Source: a virus
Length of the DNA: 23,581 nucleotides
IMG/VR virus record: IMGVR_UViG_3300002231_000844
Span: 130-23,710 of that record
Strand: one strand, 5' to 3'
Below, one piece after another: positions 1-4,506 of the stretch (position 1 is its first letter; each line of letters opens with the position of its first letter). A program made the position numbers and the translations under genes. The notes beneath the pieces are model-generated. The model saw only the letters and a list, made by a program, of their open reading frames with translations. It did no database searches and had not been told where the DNA came from.

Positions 1-32
1 CCACCAGGGAGGGTTTTTAAGAAAGTGGAATC

Positions 33-57
33 CCCCTAAACTCCAATAGTCTAGGGG
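33..57 (-). terminator. Hairpin after 74-304
   Basis: 10-bp stem with one mismatch and a 5-nt loop (CCCCTAAACT / AGTCTAGGGG on the plus strand), located shortly after the stop of 74-304. There is no clean U-run, so it may stabilise the 3' end rather than terminate alone. Confidence 0.4.
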
Positions 58-73
58 ATTCTGAGATACCTTA

Positions 74-304
74 CTAAGCTGGGTATATCAGTAAAATATC
101 GCCTTGGACAAGGGCGACAAAATATCCGTCGCCAATAGGCCCAGTTTTTATAAGGTTACGCTGGTGATTAACAAACCTTAGGACGTATTCTTTACTTACC
201 TCCGTATACGTATTGTCGGATTGTATGACGTAAAAAGAACTTGCCAAGTCCACTAGCTCAGGTGCTTTGTGAGAGTAAGCGCGACAGATGGGGTTGTTTG
301 CCAT
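74..304 (-). CDS. Small leaderless accessory gene (76 aa)
   Basis: I do not recognise this family. The 76-aa product starts MANNPIC and has a central FYVIQSD segment followed by a helix (VSKEYVLRFVNHQ). That central layout resembles the product at 906-1086 (LYVIKS, then SRSDIILSLKDM), so the two are probably distant paralogs. The ATG is 6 nt after a TAGAAT box with TTGCGC 17 bp further upstream, so the transcript probably starts at the ATG itself; there is no Shine-Dalgarno sequence. The gene is followed by a CCCCTAAACT-type hairpin at 33-57. It sits in the repeated-cassette region, the usual place for small host-takeover or anti-defence genes in T4-like phages; that role is inference only. 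Confidence 0.6.
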   Translation of the reverse strand: MANNPICRAYSHKAPELVDLASSFYVIQSDNTYTEVSKEYVLRFVNHQRNLIKTGPIGDGYFVALVQGDILLIYPA

Positions 305-339
305 ACCCCTATTCTAGGGGAGCGTATTCTAGAGCGCAA
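305..339 (-). promoter_or_regulatory. Leaderless promoter for 74-304
   Basis: Minus strand: TTGCGC at 339-334, 17-bp spacer, TAGAAT at 316-311, then exactly 6 nt to the ATG. The expected transcription start is at or within a base of the ATG. The spacer contains TCTAGA flanked by GCGC/GCGT, a possible operator half-site arrangement. Confidence 0.65.
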
Positions 340-383
340 GGGTAAACTTGGAAATCTTCTAGGTTATTTTGTACGGTTTAGGC

Positions 384-413
384 TTGACAAGCGATTGTGC
401 GCTATGGTACACT
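384..413 (+). promoter_or_regulatory. TTGACA promoter copy with degenerate -10
   Basis: TTGACA (384-389), 18 bp, TACACT (408-413). It has the conserved upstream block (taaacttggaaatcttc... ttttgtacggtttaggc) but diverges after the GTAC, so it lacks the usual downstream hairpin/T-run. It may be a decayed copy. Confidence 0.45.
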
Positions 414-469
414 GAAGATAGACGCTGGAATCTCGCATCGCCAGAAAGTATATTTAAGCTTCTATCTGT

Positions 470-499
470 ATCGTACCATAGCGCACAATCGCTTGTCAA
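470..499 (-). promoter_or_regulatory. Inverted TTGACA promoter copy
   Basis: Minus strand TTGACA (499-494), 18 bp, TACGAT (475-470). It points toward the gene at 74-304 through the decayed plus copy, and is one arm of a 43-bp perfect inverted repeat with 544-586. Confidence 0.55.
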
Positions 500-543
500 G
501 TCTAAACTCCACAAAATAACTCAAAAGATTATCAAGTTTACTA

Positions 544-573
544 TTGACAAGCGATTGTGCGCTATGGTACGAT
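544..573 (+). promoter_or_regulatory. TTGACA promoter copy
   Basis: Consensus -35 TTGACA (544-549), 18-bp spacer, TACGAT (568-573). Followed by the repeated element GAAGCTAAAGTTTGGGCCACC and a T-run at 610-614. It fires toward the 3' end of the minus gene at 613-906. Confidence 0.6.
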
Positions 574-579
574 ACAGAT

Positions 580-614
580 AGAAGCTAAAGTTTGGGCCAC
601 CCTGGAGTGTTTTT
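580..614 (+). ncRNA. Candidate short repeated RNA, copy 1
   Basis: Predicted from a start about 7 nt after the -10 box at 568-573 to the T-run at 610-614, about 35 nt. It contains the conserved GAAGCTAAAGTTTGGGCCACC; the hairpin before the T-run is weak here (CCTGGAG instead of CGAAAGG). No coding potential. Confidence 0.3.
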
Positions 615-906
615 AAGGTTGCTCTTTGTCCCAGTTTTGAGCGGGGAGAAGTGGAATATTAGGTGGCTTGGGGAGAATCATATCCTGGACTTCCTCATTA
701 GTCATTTTAAGGCCCGTCACTGCGTCAAAGTATACCGTAGTATGTAATGCCATATCTGAGCAAACAAGAGCACAGCGTCCACTAGGGTAACGCCGGATAG
801 TCTCTCGGCCAGCATTGTAAGGTACGATATTATCACCTACCCTTTCCAGCCATTCTTCGACTGTTTCTCCCCCTAATCGAGAATACTTGAGAATATATCC
901 TAGCAT
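613..906 (-). CDS. Small accessory protein (97 aa), coupled to upstream gene
   Basis: Unrecognised 97-aa protein starting MLGYILKYSR. Its ATG overlaps the TGA of the upstream gene (TGATG), so it is probably translated by termination-reinitiation. A TTG three bases upstream is possible but less likely. The first half is polar and helical (GGETVEEWLERVGDN). The second half has a strand-turn-helix pattern (TTVYFDAVTGLKMTNEEVQD) like the C-terminal part of its two cassette neighbours. The C-terminus is Pro-rich. It shares the promoter of 906-1086 and is followed by a regulatory cassette containing two opposing TTGACA promoter copies. Confidence 0.6.
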   Translation of the reverse strand: MLGYILKYSRLGGETVEEWLERVGDNIVPYNAGRETIRRYPSGRCALVCSDMALHTTVYFDAVTGLKMTNEEVQDMILPKPPNIPLLPAQNWDKEQP

Positions 907-1086
907 CAAAAGTTCCCTCTTTCTTCCATATCCTTCAGACTTAGGATGATATCACTACGCGAGAGCCAGCCAGTTTCCCCCGTAGTGTGATTTGATAACG
1001 TATAGGTACTGACAGCCATCCCTATAGGTAATCCAGTCTTCTCCACGCATCGGAACAAAAATGCCTTCGTGCTTGTCGTTTGCCAT
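906..1086 (-). CDS. Small leaderless accessory gene, frameshifted at a G5 run
   Basis: The promoter and first codons match the gene at 74-304: TTGCGC-17-TAGAAT, 6 nt, then ATGGCAAAC. From the ATG at 1086 the frame reads MANDKHEG...QYLYVIKS and stops after about 43 codons. Skipping one G in the GGGGG run leads into ETGWLSRSDIILSLKDMEE and a TGA at 906-908, which overlaps the ATG of the next gene (TGATG). The combined product (about 59 aa) aligns in outline with the 74-304 product around Y-V-I-Q/K-S and the following helix. An uninterrupted frame from an ATG at 1121 also exists, but its start lies inside the -35 box, so I think it is spurious at its N-terminus. An extra G in the assembly, a real mutation or +1 recoding are all possible. 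Confidence 0.5.
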
Positions 1087-1121
1087 ACCCCTATTCTAGG
1101 GAAGCGCATTCTAGAGCGCAA
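1087..1121 (-). promoter_or_regulatory. Leaderless promoter for 906-1086
   Basis: Minus strand: TTGCGC (1121-1116), 17 bp, TAGAAT (1098-1093), 6 nt, ATG. Near-identical to the promoter at 305-339. The -35/spacer contains GCGCTCTAGAATGCGC, an inverted GCGC pair around TCTAGA. Confidence 0.65.
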
Positions 1122-1165
1122 GCCTAAACTTGGAAATCTTTCAAGTTATTTTGTACGGTTTAGGC

Positions 1166-1195
1166 TTGACAAGCGATTGTGCGCTATGGTACGAT
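1166..1195 (+). promoter_or_regulatory. TTGACA promoter copy
   Basis: TTGACA (1166-1171), 18 bp, TACGAT (1190-1195). Divergent from the leaderless promoter at 1087-1121, with the two -35 boxes about 45 bp apart. Downstream are a CCC-GAAA-GGG hairpin and a T-run. Confidence 0.6.
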
Positions 1196-1201
1196 ACAGG
1201 T

Positions 1202-1236
1202 AGAAGCTAAAGTTTGGGCCACCCGAAAGGGTTTTT
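1202..1236 (+). ncRNA. Candidate short repeated RNA, copy 2
   Basis: Promoter at 1166-1195, transcript about 35 nt ending in ACCC-GAAA-GGGT plus T-run, a minimal intrinsic-terminator shape. An alternative TTTGGG/CCCGAA pairing in the same RNA would exclude the terminator hairpin. Read-through would include the strong hairpin 1250-1276 and become antisense to the 3' end of 1293-1538. Confidence 0.35.
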
Positions 1237-1249
1237 AAGAAAGTGGAAT

Positions 1250-1276
1250 CCCCCTAAACTCCAATAGTTTAGGGGG
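1250..1276 (-). terminator. Hairpin after 1293-1538
   Basis: Perfect 11-bp stem, CCCCCTAAACT / AGTTTAGGGGG, loop of 5. It lies 17 nt past the stop of 1293-1538 on the minus strand and downstream of the short plus RNA. Confidence 0.45.
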
Positions 1277-1292
1277 TTCGCAAGCAACTTCG

Positions 1293-1538
1293 CTAGTCGC
1301 GGAACATATTCTTTCTATAACACTCGATAATGTCGGGCAAGTCTTGGCGAGGAAAAAACTCCACTAGGGCTTCATGCGCGGCCTCAGAACATCCAAGCGG
1401 TACGATGGCGGACACGGTGCTACTTTGCCACGCTAGGTCGAGCCACCTTTCCATGCTGGCGTCTGGTTGATTCTCGCGGATTTCCAGCGCGAGACGCGCG
1501 AGAATGCGGAGGGCGTAAGGAGAAAGAGGAGCGGACAT
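1293..1538 (-). CDS. Small leaderless accessory gene (81 aa), paralog of 1906-2211
   Basis: Family not recognised. The 81-aa protein is mainly helical with Arg/Leu-rich amphipathic stretches. It aligns with the 1906-2211 product: shared MSAPL start, a W.LD.AW core, a central P-containing segment and a late A...LV.F..R pattern. The ATG lies 6 nt after TACGAT, with TTGCGC 17 bp upstream, so a leaderless transcript is predicted; no Shine-Dalgarno is visible. An 11-bp perfect hairpin at 1250-1276 follows the stop. Base composition is more GC-rich than the core genes, which suggests horizontal acquisition. Confidence 0.6.
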   Translation of the reverse strand: MSAPLSPYALRILARLALEIRENQPDASMERWLDLAWQSSTVSAIVPLGCSEAAHEALVEFFPRQDLPDIIECYRKNMFRD

Positions 1539-1573
1539 GACTATATCGTACTAAAGCGCATTCTAGAGCGCAA
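1539..1573 (-). promoter_or_regulatory. Leaderless promoter for 1293-1538
   Basis: Minus strand TTGCGC, 17 bp, TACGAT, 6 nt, ATG. It uses the same -10 hexamer (TACGAT) as the divergent TTGACA promoters of this region and the GCGC-TCTAGA-ATGCGC spacer. Confidence 0.65.
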
Positions 1574-1617
1574 GCCTAAACTTGGAAATCTTCTAGGTTA
1601 TTTTGTAAAGTTTGAGC

Positions 1618-1647
1618 TTGACAAGCGATTGTGCGCTATGGTACGAT
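1618..1647 (+). promoter_or_regulatory. TTGACA promoter copy
   Basis: TTGACA (1618-1623), 18 bp, TACGAT (1642-1647). Divergent from the leaderless promoter at 1539-1573 and facing the inverted copy at 1703-1732. Confidence 0.6.
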
Positions 1648-1719
1648 ACAGATAGAAGCTAAAGTTTGGGCCACCAGAAAGGGTTTTTAAGCTTCTATCT
1701 GTATCGTACCATAGCGCAC
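1631..1719. repeat. 30-bp perfect inverted repeat
   Basis: 1631-1660 and 1690-1719 are exact reverse complements separated by 29 bp. The arms are the 3' halves of two promoter copies facing each other. Confidence 0.85.
1654..1688 (+). ncRNA. Candidate short repeated RNA, copy 3
   Basis: Promoter at 1618-1647. The same GAAGCTAAAGTTTGGGCCACC block, then AGAAAGGGTTTTT. Immediately downstream the sequence turns into the inverted promoter copy, so a longer transcript would fold back on its own 5' end (stem of up to 13 bp). Confidence 0.3.
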
Positions 1720-1732
1720 AGTATCTTGTCAA
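1703..1732 (-). promoter_or_regulatory. Inverted TTGACA promoter copy
   Basis: Minus strand TTGACA (1732-1727), 18 bp, TACGAT (1708-1703). The spacer starts differently from other copies (AGATACTGTGCGC rather than AGCGATTGTGCGC). It forms a 30-bp perfect inverted repeat with 1631-1660. Confidence 0.55.
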
Positions 1733-1776
1733 TGGTAAACTGGGAAATCTTCTAGGTTATTTTGTAAAGTTTAAGG

Positions 1777-1806
1777 TTGACAAGGGATTGTGCGCTATGG
1801 TACGAT
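1777..1806 (+). promoter_or_regulatory. TTGACA promoter copy
   Basis: TTGACA (1777-1782), 18 bp, TACGAT (1801-1806), with the conserved upstream block and the CCC-GAAA-GGG-TTTTT element downstream. Confidence 0.6.
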
Positions 1807-1812
1807 ACAGGT

Positions 1813-1847
1813 AGAAGCTGAAGTTTGGGCCACCCGAAAGGGTTTTT
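1813..1847 (+). ncRNA. Candidate short repeated RNA, copy 4
   Basis: Promoter at 1777-1806. The block has one change (GCTGAAG for GCTAAAG), the ACCC-GAAA-GGGT hairpin and T-run are intact, and the strong hairpin at 1861-1887 follows. Confidence 0.35.
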
Positions 1848-1860
1848 AAGAAAGTGGAGT

Positions 1861-1887
1861 CCCCCTAAACTCTAATAGTTTAGGGGG
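1861..1887 (-). terminator. Hairpin after 1906-2211
   Basis: Perfect 11-bp stem of the same sequence family as 1250-1276, with only the loop changed (CTAAT versus CCAAT). Confidence 0.45.
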
Positions 1888-1905
1888 GATTCGTAAGTAC
1901 CTATC

Positions 1906-2211
1906 TTAGGATAGGCCTAGGATAAGGCGAGGATATTGCGCAGTGATGTAGGTAGGTTGGGGATATTCTAATCCTAGAACATACTCTTTGCGCTCTAAAA
2001 AGTCTACTAGGTGGCCGTAGGCGTCGCCTTTCACAAGATATGGGATATCACACTGGCGTTCAACAATATCCCAGGCGTGGTCTAGTTGCCAATCTAGAGT
2101 TTTTTCAGGGTAAAGAAGTAGTACCGCGCGAGATATGTAGGCGATATCGGCATGTTGCTTATCATTGATTACAACGACGGGAGCGGAGTCAGACGGAAGC
2201 GGAGCGGACAT
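1906..2211 (-). CDS. Small leaderless accessory gene (101 aa), paralog of 1293-1538
   Basis: Unrecognised 101-aa protein. The middle (ISRAVLLLYPEKTLDWQLDH then AWDIVERQ and HLVDFLERKEY) matches the layout of the 1293-1538 product, while the N-terminal insert (SDSAPVVVINDKQ) and a longer C-terminal tail are specific to this copy. Promoter, spacing (TACGAT, 6 nt, ATG) and first codons (ATGTCCGCTCC) are nearly identical between the two, so the regulatory cassette and the gene start probably duplicated together and the coding parts then diverged. A perfect 11-bp hairpin at 1861-1887 follows the stop. Confidence 0.6.
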   Translation of the reverse strand: MSAPLPSDSAPVVVINDKQHADIAYISRAVLLLYPEKTLDWQLDHAWDIVERQCDIPYLVKGDAYGHLVDFLERKEYVLGLEYPQPTYITAQYPRLILGLS

Positions 2212-2246
2212 GGTTATATCGTACTAAAGCGCATTCTAGAGCGCAA
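2212..2246 (-). promoter_or_regulatory. Leaderless promoter for 1906-2211
   Basis: Minus strand TTGCGC, 17 bp, TACGAT, 6 nt, ATG; essentially identical to the promoter of 1293-1538 apart from bases in the 6-nt interval. Confidence 0.65.
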
Positions 2247-2290
2247 GGATAAACTTGGAAATCTTTCAAGTTATTTTGTACGGTTTAGGC

Positions 2291-2320
2291 TTGACAAGCG
2301 ATTGTGCGCTATGCTAAGAT
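2291..2320 (+). promoter_or_regulatory. TTGACA promoter copy with TAAGAT -10
   Basis: TTGACA (2291-2296), 18 bp, TAAGAT (2315-2320). This last copy has a better -10 box and is not followed by the short hairpin element. Its transcript would run into the gene-less G-poor tract and then antisense to the minus block. Confidence 0.6.
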
Positions 2321-2340
2321 AGGATGCCTCAGAATAGTTC

Positions 2341-2621
2341 GCGTTGGCGGGACTCCTGTTCCTCCCATATACGCAATACATAGGTACTCCTTTAGTTTCT
2401 CTTTTTACAACAAATATAAAACATTGTAAAACTAATCAAACACAATCAAACACCATAAAACCAATCCAACACATTATAAAAATACTACTTATTCAATGTC
2501 CATATTGTCAGAACAATAGAAATGGTTCTCATCGTATATAAAATCTGATAACAGTCTATCCCTTTGGGACTCCTTAGACTCTTGGGACTCCTTAGACTCT
2601 TGGGACTCCTTGTACTCGTAC
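2341..2621. other. Gene-less stretch with G-depleted tract
   Basis: No convincing gene. From about 2393 to 2497 the plus strand has only one G (at 2426), being A/C/T-only, with short direct repeats of AATCAAACAC. A 65-codon open frame at 2344-2541 follows this skewed composition and is probably not coding. A strong plus promoter (2291-2320) points into it. An unstructured RNA, a replication or recombination site, or a simple spacer are all possible. Confidence 0.4.
2564..2611. repeat. 18-bp tandem repeat, 2.7 copies
   Basis: The unit TTGGGACTCCTTAGACTC occurs at 2564-2581 and 2582-2599, with a partial third copy at 2600-2611, just past the 3' end of the minus-strand block. Function unknown; regularly spaced protein-binding sites or slippage are possible. 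Confidence 0.85.
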
Positions 2622-2933
2622 CTAATTACTATGCCAAACTTCGCAAACCAAGGGAATATTTTTAGACAGCAATCTAACTTCTACGCCAAGGAATACTTCG
2701 TCTACGTCCCCTATCCTCTCAGATATAAGATTAACCCAATCCTTCTTCTTAACTTCAAGATATTTATCTTTTGAGATATACAACTCATTGGGAAGCACAC
2801 TCTCCCATGTAGTGTAATCCCTCCCCATAAGTCTATATTTTGCACCTCTATAGGATGTTATCTTAGGTATTCCAAAGTATTCTAAGATTTCCTTATATGG
2901 GATATATAAGACCTTCTTTTTAATTATTTCCAT
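2622..2933 (-). CDS. Hypothetical protein (103 aa), tandem paralog of 2936-3268
   Basis: Unrecognised 103-aa protein. It shares a clear pattern with the gene immediately upstream: MEI...KVL.IPY.EI.EYFGIPKI at the N-terminus, then LPN.LYI, and V.VR.LSK near the C-terminus. The conserved first 25 residues could be a small DNA-binding or interaction helix; this is a guess. AGAAGAG upstream of the ATG serves as a ribosome binding site. It is the last gene of the minus block. Confidence 0.65.
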   Translation of the reverse strand: MEIIKKKVLYIPYKEILEYFGIPKITSYRGAKYRLMGRDYTTWESVLPNELYISKDKYLEVKKKDWVNLISERIGDVDEVFLGVEVRLLSKNIPLVCEVWHSN

Positions 2934-2935
2934 TT

Positions 2936-3268
2936 CTATATCTCTTCTCTGTGATTATACCGTACTACTATTCCAAACTTCGCTAGGCTAGGGAACATCT
3001 TTGACAGAGTTCTAACTTCCACTGTACCCCCGTTCACTGAGCTTATATCAATTTTACTCTCTATCAACTTTTGGTACTTAAACTTATTAAATGTAACATA
3101 GCCCCCTCTCTCAATATACAGCTTGTTAGGAAGTTGGTATCTTAGATTAGAATCTAGATATGTCGGATACGCCACTATCATTCCGTAATTTATTATTTTA
3201 GGTATTCCGAAATACTCTATGATTTCCTCATAAGGTATGTGTAAAACTTTACTTCTAGTAATTTCCAT
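2936..3268 (-). CDS. Hypothetical protein (110 aa), tandem paralog of 2622-2933
   Basis: Paralog of the next gene, two bases away. The N-terminal IPYEEIIEYFGIPKI and late EVRTLSKMFP motifs are shared, while the middle parts differ. GGAG about 8 nt before the ATG is a good ribosome binding site, and the ATG follows the TGA of 3269-3517 directly. Function unknown. Confidence 0.65.
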   Translation of the reverse strand: MEITRSKVLHIPYEEIIEYFGIPKIINYGMIVAYPTYLDSNLRYQLPNKLYIERGGYVTFNKFKYQKLIESKIDISSVNGGTVEVRTLSKMFPSLAKFGIVVRYNHREEI

Positions 3269-3517
3269 TCATTTAGCTCCACGGATTGTCATTACTGCTA
3301 GTACTTTCTTTTTCTCTGTAACTTTATCTGATATGCTGTCAAGTTTATCCAGTACATCCTGAAGTCTTGGGTGTTCGTTTCCGTAGGCGATACCACCCCC
3401 TTTCGTCTCTCTTTGGAACCATTTCCTTCTCCAAAATTCAAAGAAGAACTGCTTCTCTTCAAGGGAGTAGGTTTTCCTACCCGACACTAATCTGTTTTCA
3501 ACTATTCTATATTTCAT
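3269..3517 (-). CDS. Hypothetical protein (82 aa)
   Basis: No family recognised. Basic, with an aromatic patch (FFFEFWRRKWF) and a C-terminal helix with coiled-coil character (LQDVLDKLDSISDKVTEKKK). A GGAAGG ribosome binding site precedes the ATG, which overlaps the end of the upstream gene by 4 nt (ATGA). Confidence 0.6.
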   Translation of the reverse strand: MKYRIVENRLVSGRKTYSLEEKQFFFEFWRRKWFQRETKGGGIAYGNEHPRLQDVLDKLDSISDKVTEKKKVLAVMTIRGAK

Positions 3518-3924
3518 TTATCTTCCTTCCCAGTATAGCACCATAACCCTACAGCATATGCTTTATCAAGAATACTTAATGCCTTTTTTATATCCTCGTT
3601 GCCAAGACTACGTAACTCCTTCTCTAGCTCTGGGTAGCCTCCTAGAAGCTCTACAACCTTAAGTGCGTTTATTACTCCGTCCTCTCTTATTGAAAGAGTA
3701 GAGGCAGCATTTAAAACTAGTGTTCTTAACCTCTCAATCTCAGCTTCCTCTGCCGCGACATATTTATCAACTCTCTTATTATGTTCCTCAGCACCACAGT
3801 TACATTCATCACCTGCGAATTCATTAGCACAGCCTTCCGTGCTTTGTGGGCAAGAATACCAAGAGTCTTCACATACTTGGTGGTGCATATATAAGTCTTC
3901 TTTTACTAATGGAGTATCGTTCAT
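3514..3924 (-). CDS. Cys-rich small protein (136 aa), likely Zn-binding
   Basis: I place the start at the ATG at 3924 (MNDTPLVKED) because AGAGGAA sits 5 nt upstream and this removes a long overlap with 3927-4235; the open frame itself extends back to 3999. The N-terminal third has four Cys and a His (SCPQ...GC...ECNCGAEEHN). The CxCGAxxHN ending recurs in small phage proteins and suggests a zinc site. The remainder is helical (EEAEIERLRTLVLN, then KVVELLGGYPELEKEL). Function unknown. Its end overlaps the next start by 4 nt. Confidence 0.6.
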   Translation of the reverse strand: MNDTPLVKEDLYMHHQVCEDSWYSCPQSTEGCANEFAGDECNCGAEEHNKRVDKYVAAEEAEIERLRTLVLNAASTLSIREDGVINALKVVELLGGYPELEKELRSLGNEDIKKALSILDKAYAVGLWCYTGKEDK

Positions 3925-3926
3925 TG

Positions 3927-4235
3927 TTATTCCTCTAAAGCCCTTATAGCGGCAGCGCATCTTTCTGGAAGAGGTCTGGATATCTTCCATGCTTCCCATG
4001 CCAACATGTCATAAGGTTGAATGTCTGGCACATTCCCATTTTCTTCCGCACAAACCTCTAGTTTGGTACAGTATAGCTCAACCAGACCTTTTTCTATTAG
4101 AACATTTAACACCCGCTCCCAATCGTTAGCGTCGGTGGTGGGGTCGAAGCCTACAATCTGGACAAAGTTAGGCATACGATTAGGCCAACACAGCTTTGCT
4201 AACTTCTCTGCGATGTTGGGTGTGGGTTCAGGCAT
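3927..4235 (-). CDS. Hypothetical protein (102 aa)
   Basis: Unrecognised 102-aa acidic protein with an N-terminal NIAEKLAKLCW helix, a DPTTDANDWERVLNVLIEKG segment and a C-terminal helix (RCAAAIRALEE). The start overlaps the stop of the upstream gene by 8 nt, indicating translational coupling. It belongs to the group of short, slightly more GC-rich genes at 3514-4997 typical of phage accessory operons. Confidence 0.6.
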   Translation of the reverse strand: MPEPTPNIAEKLAKLCWPNRMPNFVQIVGFDPTTDANDWERVLNVLIEKGLVELYCTKLEVCAEENGNVPDIQPYDMLAWEAWKISRPLPERCAAAIRALEE

Positions 4236-4506
4236 CTAAAAACTCCACTTCTTCAATTCCTAGGTACAGGCGGTGTCCTGTCGGAGCGCGAAGATTAATA
4301 CCTGAAAGCGTGTCCACCTGCACCCCTTCAATAACAAACTCTAAACCCGTCAACGGTTTCTTGGAATGGCCGTATGGTTGTCCGTTGTAGTTTGAAATAA
4401 TCCTTACTCGTCTCCCAATTAATAAGGCTTTGATACCTTTTTCACTCTCTATCATTTCTGTTAACAACTCAAGAACACGGGATAGTTTGTTTTTATTATC
4501 ACTCAT
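4228..4506 (-). CDS. Hypothetical protein (92 aa)
   Basis: Unrecognised. An N-terminal helix (LSRVLELLTEMIESEKG) precedes a beta-rich half (LIGRRVRIISNYNGQPYG, FVIEGVQVD, HRLYLGIEEVEFLDA) that could be a small barrel. The start overlaps the upstream gene by 8 nt (ATGAGTGA) and the end overlaps the next start, so it is part of a coupled chain. Confidence 0.6.
   Translation of the reverse strand: MSDNKNKLSRVLELLTEMIESEKGIKALLIGRRVRIISNYNGQPYGHSKKPLTGLEFVIEGVQVDTLSGINLRAPTGHRLYLGIEEVEFLDA

Larger units (their letters stand above)
457..586. repeat. 43-bp perfect inverted repeat
   Basis: 457-499 is the exact reverse complement of 544-586, with 44 bp between them. Each arm is a whole promoter (TTGACA...TACGAT) plus its first transcribed bases, placed back to back. 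Confidence 0.85.

Noticed and set aside
369-581. Plus-strand open frame of 70 codons across the promoter repeats
   Set aside because: It consists of the inverted promoter copies themselves; its ending (DKRLCAMVRYR) is just the translated TTGACAAGCG... element and recurs at 1467-1655.
906-1121. Continuous frame with start at 1121
   Set aside because: The start codon would lie within the -35 box of the gene's own promoter; the promoter-linked ATG at 1086 is better even though it needs a one-base shift.
1467-1655. Plus-strand open frame of 62 codons
   Set aside because: Antisense to 1293-1538 and running through the promoter cassette, with the same DKRLCAMVRYR ending; no initiation signal.
1-2340. 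CRISPR-like array from the regularly repeated elements
   Set aside because: Repeats are promoters in both orientations with variable spacing and genes between them; there are no uniform spacers and no cas genes apart from a distant Cas4-like nuclease of replication type.
2344-2541. Plus-strand open frame of 65 codons after the last TTGACA promoter
   Set aside because: Its composition follows the G-free tract (Thr/Asn/Lys/Ile-rich), with no ribosome binding site and no sensible protein pattern.
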